Assembly (NCBI GenBank): GCA_946479835.1
Contig: CAMLHD010000003.1
Location: 1 to 36,455, forward strand
Origin: an uncultured Candidatus Saccharibacteria bacterium
GTDB taxonomy: Bacteria > Patescibacteria > Saccharimonadia > Saccharimonadales > JACDBH01
Length of the DNA: 36,455 nt
Direction of reading: 5' to 3'
Position 1 is the stretch's first letter. Every line of letters starts with the position of its first letter. The notes beneath the pieces are model-generated. The model did not search any database. It worked only from the letters and a program-made list of their open reading frames with translations, and had not been told where the DNA came from. This document shows positions 30,912 to 36,455 of this stretch, piece after piece. The position numbers and the translations under genes are program-made.

Positions 30912-31732
30912 GGAGCCTCCGTCGGCCGAGTATCCAAGACCGCAAAAGTAGCTGTTTGGCTGGCGCCAGCTCCTACGGTTATATGCGCCCGCTTGCCGTT
31001 CTGGCCCATCAGGCAAATAATTGCGCCCTGACTAATTGGCTGGAAGTTCGGTCGATCAACTACAGGATCGGGACTGACCAGCGATGAGCTGTTAAGCAAA
31101 CCGTACAATTCGATGATATTAGTACCTCCCGCACCCGCACCACCGCTAGAAACGCCGCCAGATAGCTTGTTTACAAAGCCCAGGGCATGAATGGTAGTAC
31201 CGCTACCCATCCGAATGATGCGCCGTACTTGCAGCTGGAAGGTATGGATATAGGTTTCGTCAGTCATATGCGCAACCACCGGCTGGGCCTGGTCCATCGT
31301 TTCTACCTCGTCGGTAGTCGGACCGCCGACGGTACGACGTCCAACAAGCGTAAATATGCTCGAGGATGGCACCGTAGTGCTTGGCTGCAAGACTTTGCCC
31401 ACAAAGATACATCCGCTGTTGGAGGCCGGGTCTACCGGTGCCGCCACTACAGCAGGCGGTGCGCTGCCGGCTGCCGTACACTGGAAGCCTGATTGATAAA
31501 AGCCGGTTCTAACATCGCTCATCACATTCAGCAGCTTGGCTTCGTAATCCCGGACAGCCTGATTAAATTCAGCCGTAGCCTGTCTGCCCTGCATTATAGC
31601 CGCGATAGCAGCGAACATGACAGTCGTCACCGCCAGTACAATCAATACCTCGGACATCGTATAGCCTGCATGCAGCGTACGCCCCTTATGGCCCGCTTCG
31701 GCAAGCTGACCTTTCTTAAGCCAGCTCTTCAT
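30902..31732 (-). CDS. Prepilin-like protein with N-terminal methylation motif
   Basis: 276 residues from ATG 31732, chosen because a TGCTATACT box ends seven bases upstream and the longer ORF to 31807 would overlap pilD. The signal is HAG|YTMSEVLIVLAVTTVMFA, with Glu5 kept and Tyr at +1. The exported domain is Gly/Thr-rich. It is the first of four minor-pilin genes and may have its own promoter, separating them from the upstream pilus genes. Confidence 0.8.
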   Translation of the reverse strand: MKSWLKKGQLAEAGHKGRTLHAGYTMSEVLIVLAVTTVMFAAIAAIMQGRQATAEFNQAVRDYEAKLLNVMSDVRTGFYQSGFQCTAAGSAPPAVVAAPVDPASNSGCIFVGKVLQPSTTVPSSSIFTLVGRRTVGGPTTDEVETMDQAQPVVAHMTDETYIHTFQLQVRRIIRMGSGTTIHALGFVNKLSGGVSSGGAGAGGTNIIELYGLLNSSSLVSPDPVVDRPNFQPISQGAIICLMGQNGKRAHITVGAGASQTATFAVLDTRPTEAPCF

Positions 31733-31739
31733 ACGCCTC

Positions 31740-31748
31740 AGTATAGCA
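31740..31748 (-). promoter_or_regulatory. Extended -10 before the minor-pilin genes
   Basis: TGCTATACT on the minus strand, ending seven bases before ATG 31732. It lies in the gap after pilD. Confidence 0.5.
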
Positions 31749-31773
31749 TAAGCTTTAAGAGAAAAGCGGCTTT

Positions 31774-32607
31774 TTAGACCTCGATTAACAGAGAGCGCCT
31801 GTACCATTCGATCACGGCTGCGCCGAATAGTTTGACGAGGATGGCAGCGATGATCAAGAAGGGCCCGAACGGTATGCGGTTGCTGGTGTTCAGCCTTCTT
31901 AAAAGCAAGCCTGGCAGGACGAAAACCGTGCCTAATGTCGAGGCTAAAAGCAGCATGAAGAAGCTTAAAGATGGGTCAGCCAGCAGTAAGCCTATCAAGC
32001 CGCCCAATTTTACATCGCCACCGCCTATCCAACGCCCGCTGGATATGGCAAACAAAGCGTAGAATAAACCCCCTGCTATAGCCACGCTGGCCAAAAGGCT
32101 GCCTAGTGCCGCCAGGGAGCCTTCGGCGACAACATTCACTACGGCTAGCAGCAGCGCCAAACCAATCAGCGGGTAGATTATGCGGTTTGGTAGCAGCATC
32201 CAGCGGATATCATAGACAATCAGCGCCATAAAGCCGGCCAGCATGATCAGCCAGACCACAAAATTAACTATGCCAAGGGCGTTCCAGTCCATGGGCCAAA
32301 ATAAGTAAGAGACCACGAACAAGACGGCCGTAAGCGCTTCTACCAGCGGGTATTGCCAGCTGATCGGTTTGCGGCAATAGCGGCAGCGACCCTTGAGCAT
32401 TAGCCAGCTTATAACCGGAATCAGATCCTTTGGTGCTAGCTCATGCTTGCAGTGAGGGCAAATGGAGCGGCCATTTACGATTGAAAGCTCTTTTTTAGCC
32501 TTTTTACTAGGTTTAGACTGCTCGTGCACGCGGTAGACAAGCGCGTTCACGAAACTGCCCAATATAAGACCTAGGACAGCCAGGATAAGGATAATCATTA
32601 ACTTCAA
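31774..32607 (-). CDS. pilD: Prepilin peptidase (A24 family)
   Basis: 277 residues with about eight membrane helices. The N-terminal domain has two zinc-binding pairs (CPHC and CRYC). The catalytic aspartates are in IVYDIRWMLLPNRI and the GGGD motif of GRWIGGGDVKLGG. It cleaves and methylates the five prepilins encoded beside it. It lies between the major and minor pilins, after the pilA terminator. Confidence 0.93.
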   Translation of the reverse strand: MKLMIILILAVLGLILGSFVNALVYRVHEQSKPSKKAKKELSIVNGRSICPHCKHELAPKDLIPVISWLMLKGRCRYCRKPISWQYPLVEALTAVLFVVSYLFWPMDWNALGIVNFVVWLIMLAGFMALIVYDIRWMLLPNRIIYPLIGLALLLAVVNVVAEGSLAALGSLLASVAIAGGLFYALFAISSGRWIGGGDVKLGGLIGLLLADPSLSFFMLLLASTLGTVFVLPGLLLRRLNTSNRIPFGPFLIIAAILVKLFGAAVIEWYRRSLLIEV

Positions 32608-32613
32608 GTATAT

Positions 32614-32650
32614 AAAAAAACAGTACGGTTTGATACACCGTACTGTTTTT
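32614..32650 (-). terminator. Terminator after the major pilin gene
   Basis: CAGTACGGT (32621-32629) pairs with ACCGTACTG (32637-32645) with A and T runs outside. It should separate the highly expressed pilin from pilD. Confidence 0.88.
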
Positions 32651-32666
32651 CACTGTCTTTAAGATA

Positions 32667-33128
32667 TTAGCTTGCTACACAGCGGTTCGTTGTTGGCTCC
32701 AGCTGATACATAAGGCTGAAGCTACGAGCTGAGCTAGATGCTGCCCTAGCATCTCCTGTCGCGTTACAGCCACCGTTAGCCGTACCGAAGACAACCTGTG
32801 CGGTCGTCGTGTTCGCTGCGCCACCAAGACCAGCTGTTAACTGGCTTAGACAACCTACTTGTAGCTCGCTTGCTGCTGTGCTACAGAAGTTTGCATCCAA
32901 TGTTGTTGTATCGCATGAACCTGTTTGACCGTTACGGTTAGCCAAGCACTCTGATATAGCGGCTGCGATTCTGGAAGCATCGCTATTACGTGCATTGTTA
33001 CGCTGGTTGCGCTGCAGGGCTGGCACAGCCAAGAAGACAATCAGCATAATCAAGCCGGCGATAGCCAGCACGATCAGGACTTCGATGATTGTGAAGCCTT
33101 TATTATCTTTGTGTAATCTGTCTAACAT
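32667..33128 (-). CDS. pilA: Major type IV pilin
   Basis: 153 residues. The short leader MLDRLHKDNKG is followed by FTIIEVLIVLAIAGLIMLIVFLA, with Glu5. The exported domain is small and has several cysteines (CLANRNGQTGSC, CSTA, GGCNATG, RCVAS), likely disulfide-paired. AAAGGGGG lies about ten bases before ATG 33128. TGGTATAAG at 33183-33175 gives an own promoter, and a strong terminator follows, both expected for an abundant subunit. Confidence 0.92.
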   Translation of the reverse strand: MLDRLHKDNKGFTIIEVLIVLAIAGLIMLIVFLAVPALQRNQRNNARNSDASRIAAAISECLANRNGQTGSCDTTTLDANFCSTAASELQVGCLSQLTAGLGGAANTTTAQVVFGTANGGCNATGDARAASSSARSFSLMYQLEPTTNRCVAS

Positions 33129-33174
33129 AGCGCAAATGCCCCCTTTGACTATTGCATTTTATGCATTTTTACTT

Positions 33175-33183
33175 CTTATACCA
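33175..33183 (-). promoter_or_regulatory. pilA promoter, extended -10
   Basis: TGGTATAAG on the minus strand; the leader would be about 40 bases. Confidence 0.55.
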
Positions 33184-33247
33184 CTGATGATACAGGCGTG
33201 ATTGGCAAAACACAAGCATTTTGGCCTAGTTTTCCCCAGGTATCATA

Positions 33248-34471
33248 TTAGCTGCCAAAGCCGGATTTGCCTGCCAGGCTATAGATAGGCAACAGGATGG
33301 CGCTGACCAGTACGAAAGCGATGACACCAAGGGCTACCATCATGACCGGTTCGATGATGGTTGAGATGGTCTTGATCTGGTTGTCTACCTCTTTTTCGTA
33401 ATATTCGGCGATCTTGCCAAGCATGTCCTCGATGGCGCCGGACTGCTCGCCGATCTTAAGCATCTTCGGAACCAAGTTCAAGAAGTTAGGGTCGTTCTCT
33501 ATGGCCATAGACAGCGCCTTGCCGCCCTTGACCTTATCCATGGCTTTAAGCAGTGAGGCCTCAATATGGACGTTGTTGATGGATTTGGAGCTGATTTCCA
33601 GCACTTGCAACAGTGGCACACCGCTGGCTACCAGCGTGTTGCCGGTGCGGGCAAAACGGGCCATGTAGAGTTTCATGAATAGCGGGCCGATTGGCCAGGA
33701 CTTCATTTTGGCCTTGTCTACTACCTGTTTGCCGGGCCCAGAGCGCGCCCATTTGGTGGTTGCAAACACCAAAAATCCGAGGATTATCAGACATAGCCAC
33801 CAGAAATCAATCATGAAGTGCGACAGCGCCAGCAGCATCCGGGTAGTAAGAGGCAGTGTCGCGCCCTGCATACCCTTATAGATGCTTTCGACCTGCGGCA
33901 GGACCTTGATAACCATAAAGGCGATGACTCCGCCCATAACCACCAGAACGATAGCTGGGTACGCCATGGCGCCGCGCACTTTGGCCAAGATTTCGGCGTC
34001 TTTTTCCTGCTGGAAAGCCAGGCGCTCCAGAGCCCTGTCCAGAGTACCGGAGGCCTCACCGGCGGCAATCAGGCTGATAAAGATCTGGTTGAAAACCTTG
34101 GGGTGGCGGCTCAAAGCATCGGCGAAGGCGCTGCCGGCCTCGACATCATTTATAACTTGGCTTATAACCACTTTGAGCGGCTTGCTCTCAGTCTGGTCAA
34201 AGACCGAGCGTAAAGATTGAACCAGCGGCAGGCCAGCGTTTATAAGGGTGGACAGCTGGCGGGCGAACAGAATCTTGTCTTTGGTCTTGACCCGGTTCTT
34301 GAGCTTGGCAATCGGGCTTTGGCCACCAGCATCTTTGAGGACGATTTCTAACGGAGCTAGACCGGCATTGTGAATCAGCTTGGCAGCCGCTGCTTCTGAA
34401 TCAGCTTGAACTTCAGCCCGGACTTTCTCGCCGGTCTTGCTGTCTCTAGCCGTGTAGCGGTAAGTCAGCAC
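33248..34471 (-). CDS. pilC: Type IV pilus inner-membrane platform protein
   Basis: 407 residues, standard PilC/GspF length. It starts MLTYRYTARDSKTGEKVRAEVQA and has two repeated T2SSF helical domains (KILFARQLSTLINAGLPLVQSL and KLYMARFARTGNTLVASGVPLLQVL). Three membrane helices follow the usual pattern, with the last at the C-terminus. It connects the ATPases to the growing pilus. It lies four bases after pilT. Confidence 0.95.
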   Translation of the reverse strand: MLTYRYTARDSKTGEKVRAEVQADSEAAAAKLIHNAGLAPLEIVLKDAGGQSPIAKLKNRVKTKDKILFARQLSTLINAGLPLVQSLRSVFDQTESKPLKVVISQVINDVEAGSAFADALSRHPKVFNQIFISLIAAGEASGTLDRALERLAFQQEKDAEILAKVRGAMAYPAIVLVVMGGVIAFMVIKVLPQVESIYKGMQGATLPLTTRMLLALSHFMIDFWWLCLIILGFLVFATTKWARSGPGKQVVDKAKMKSWPIGPLFMKLYMARFARTGNTLVASGVPLLQVLEISSKSINNVHIEASLLKAMDKVKGGKALSMAIENDPNFLNLVPKMLKIGEQSGAIEDMLGKIAEYYEKEVDNQIKTISTIIEPVMMVALGVIAFVLVSAILLPIYSLAGKSGFGS

Positions 34472-34475
34472 TGAT

Positions 34476-35549
34476 CTAGCCTCTCATCAGCCTGTCTAAT
34501 TCTTCAATGTCGACAGCGTAGTTGCGAGCTTCGTCGTAGCTGATGGTACCGGCGTGGATAAGGTTGACCAGTGTTTTGTCCATGCTCTGCATACCAAACT
34601 CGGCACCGGTTTGAATGACAGCGTCAAGCTGGTGGCTCTTGCCTTCGCGGATGATGTTGCGCACGGCCGGAGTAGCTACCAGGATTTCGGCTGCAGCGAT
34701 ACGGCCGCCGCCAAGCGCTGGAACCAGACGCTGAGAACAGATAGCCATCAGGATGTTAGAAAGCTGCGAGCGGATCTGCGGCTGCTGGTGCGGCGGAAAG
34801 ACGTCGATCATACGATCGATGGATTGGGCGGCCGAGTTGGTGTGCAAGGTCGCAAACACCAAGTGGCCGGTTTCGGCGATGGTAATGGCGGCGGCGATGG
34901 TTTCGAGGTCGCGCATCTCACCGATGAGCACGACGTCGGGATCCTGACGCAAGGAGCTCCTCAAAGCGGCACTGAAGCTGAAAGTGTCATAGTGGACTTC
35001 GCGCTGGACGATGACGGAACGGTTACTCTTATGTGTAAATTCGATCGGATCTTCGATGGTGATGATGTGGCTGGCACGTTCGGCGTTGATCTTATGGATC
35101 ATGGCAGCAAGCGTAGTGGACTTACCGGAACCGGTAGGACCGGTCACCAATACCAGGCCGCGCGGATATTCGGTGAACTTGGCAACCACCGGCGGCAAAC
35201 CAAGCTGTTCGACAGTTAGGATCTCGTTAGGTATAAGACGCAGGGCTGCGGCCAGGTTGCCGCGCTCATGGAAGGCGTTAACACGGAAGCGGCCGAGATC
35301 GCCGAAAGCAAAGCTGAAGTCGAATTCCTTGTCTTTGATCAGGATCTGCTTCTGGTCTTCGTCCAAAATGGCAAATATCAATACTTCTATTGATTCCTCG
35401 GTGAGCGGTTCTGCGCCGCTGACTGGCACCAAGGAGCCGTCTACCCTAAGCATAGGCGGCAAGCTTACCTGCAAGTGAAGGTCGGAGGCCTTCTTCTTGA
35501 TAACTTCTTCCAAAAGAATCTCTATGCGTGGTTGCGCGGCGCCTGCCAT
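34476..35549 (-). CDS. pilT: Twitching motility retraction ATPase
   Basis: 357 residues. PAS-like N-domain (KKASDLHLQVSLPPMLRVDG), Walker [10 protein letters not shown] at 137-145, Asp box and Walker B LIGEMRDLETI, His box TGHLVFATLHTNSA, and the C-terminal region with SQRLVPALGGGRIAAAEIL. PilT powers pilus retraction for twitching and DNA uptake. Placement between pilB and pilC supports one operon. Confidence 0.95.
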   Translation of the reverse strand: MAGAAQPRIEILLEEVIKKKASDLHLQVSLPPMLRVDGSLVPVSGAEPLTEESIEVLIFAILDEDQKQILIKDKEFDFSFAFGDLGRFRVNAFHERGNLAAALRLIPNEILTVEQLGLPPVVAKFTEYPRGLVLVTGPTGSGKSTTLAAMIHKINAERASHIITIEDPIEFTHKSNRSVIVQREVHYDTFSFSAALRSSLRQDPDVVLIGEMRDLETIAAAITIAETGHLVFATLHTNSAAQSIDRMIDVFPPHQQPQIRSQLSNILMAICSQRLVPALGGGRIAAAEILVATPAVRNIIREGKSHQLDAVIQTGAEFGMQSMDKTLVNLIHAGTISYDEARNYAVDIEELDRLMRG

Positions 35550-35604
35550 CAGTTTGCTCCCCTGTAATGATTATTTTTGTGTGTCATTGCCACCCTTCTT
35601 TCTC

Positions 35605-36455
35605 CTAAGCCGTATCTTCCGAGGCGACTCTTGATATTTCTTGCAAAGTGGTTTTGCCTGCCAACGCCTTCAGGTAGCCGTCCTGCTGCATGGTTACCAT
35701 ACCCTCGGTTTGAGCGGCTTTTTGAATATCGGAACTGGATGAGCGCTTCATAATCAAATCTTGAATCGTTTCCGTTACTTCAAAGACCTCGTACAAGCCG
35801 ATACGGCCCCTAAATCCGCCGGGCGCCTCGTTCGATTCTTTGCCCTTGTACAAAGTATAAGCGTTTTGACCTCTCAAGGGCAAGGCTTCAAAACCTAAAT
35901 CTTCGGCCGCTGCTTTCCGGCCTTCTTCCTTTTCCGGCAGCAGCGCGCCCAGATGCTGCTGTATCAGCGTGGTTTCGGCCTTGTCTGACTGATACGCCTC
36001 TGGATCATGCAGGCGGCGGACCAAGCGCTGGCCAATGACGGTACGTACGGTGCTGGCGATAAGGAACGGTTCGATGCCCATATCAAGCAAGCGCGGCAGG
36101 ATACCAGCGGCCGAGTTGGTGTGCAGGGTACTGAACACCAAGTGCCCCGTTAAGGCGGCCTGGACGGCCAGGTTGGCCGTTTCGGCATCGCGGATCTCAC
36201 CAACCATAACTACGTCGGGGTCTTGGCGCAGGATGGAACGCAGACCTGAAGCAAAAGTCAGGCCGACATCGGCATTAATCTGGATCTGGTTGATGCCGCC
36301 CATTTTGTATTCCACCGGGTCTTCCAGGGTAACTATGTTGATGCTGTCATCTTTGATTTCCTGGATCAGAGCATAAAGGCTGGTTGACTTACCGGAACCA
36401 GTAGGACCGGAGGTCAGGATCATGCCGTTAGGGTTGGCTATACCTTTACGGATAG
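35605..36455 (-). CDS. pilB: Type IV pilus extension ATPase, C-terminal part (5' end outside window)
   Basis: About 283 codons are present; the frame is open to the window edge. Walker [10 protein letters not shown], the Asp box (LEDPVEYKM), Walker [12 protein letters not shown] and the His box [14 protein letters not shown] are complete. [14 protein letters not shown] is the GspE/PilB C-terminal signature and separates it from PilT. The tetracysteine zinc motif seen after RRL in many PilB proteins is missing: [10 protein letters not shown] and a charged insertion stand there instead. It powers pilus polymerisation. Confidence 0.93.
   Translation of the reverse strand, partial: IRKGIANPNGMILTSGPTGSGKSTSLYALIQEIKDDSINIVTLEDPVEYKMGGINQIQINADVGLTFASGLRSILRQDPDVVMVGEIRDAETANLAVQAALTGHLVFSTLHTNSAAGILPRLLDMGIEPFLIASTVRTVIGQRLVRRLHDPEAYQSDKAETTLIQQHLGALLPEKEEGRKAAAEDLGFEALPLRGQNAYTLYKGKESNEAPGGFRGRIGLYEVFEVTETIQDLIMKRSSSSDIQKAAQTEGMVTMQQDGYLKALAGKTTLQEISRVASEDTA

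Noticed and set aside
34554..35219. A 221-codon plus-strand ORF
   Set aside because: It is entirely antisense to pilT and has no family features.

Overview
The window looks like a piece of a Patescibacteria/CPR chromosome, most likely Candidatus Saccharibacteria (TM7). This is an inference from gene content and style. The pieces are a complete type IV pilus cluster, a threonyl-tRNA synthetase without its TGS domain, an LPxTG-like surface protein, a VirD4/TraD-like ATPase with no conjugation genes around it, many small unknown membrane proteins, and densely overlapping genes. The genetic code is standard, because TGA is used as a stop.

Layout. Bases 1-7220 hold the 5' part of gyrB (-), a surface protein with an adjoining membrane protein (+), then a convergent unit with a proline-rich protein and the TraD-like ATPase (-), and a small membrane protein (-). 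Bases 7221-8858 are non-coding, rich in perfect inverted repeats, and end in a candidate small RNA with its own promoter and terminator. Bases 8859-11553 carry comM and infC-rpmI-rplT (+); infC appears to start at ATC. Bases 11555-13936 carry rnpB (-), a pterin-dehydratase/RNase HI fusion (-), tRNA-Pro, an M50 protease (-) and rpmB (+). Bases 13939-20704 form a mostly minus-strand run of tRNA-modification and translation genes: an MBL protein, a wHTH-nucleotidyltransferase, miaA, an alkyltransferase-like gene, a HAD phosphatase, thrS with a probable T-box leader, tRNA-Val and tgt. Bases 20749-24048 hold an unlisted small ORF, nrdR (+), a GT2 glycosyltransferase pair (-), and tRNA-Gly, tRNA-Thr and tRNA-Asp. 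Bases 24049-27767 hold a GH10 enzyme, a PpiC-type foldase, a PH-domain protein, tRNA-Arg and ndk (all -). Bases 27768-36455 hold a XerC/D recombinase (+) and the pilus cluster pilB-pilT-pilC-pilA-pilD-minor pilins (-), with pilB cut by the window edge.

The most unusual signals are non-coding. (1) The exact 9-mer TATCTGTTA occurs six times, always in short intergenic spaces, and often forms an extended -10 box. (2) Extended -10 (TGnTAnnnT) promoters are the dominant type. (3) Several genes have the -10 box only 6-11 bases before the start codon, so their mRNAs should be leaderless or nearly so. (4) A roughly 104-base structured element lies directly after the CCA of two tRNA genes, with three compensatory base-pair changes between the copies. 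(5) A candidate sRNA and an inverted-repeat-rich spacer lie upstream of comM.

No CRISPR array, insertion sequence or prophage was seen.
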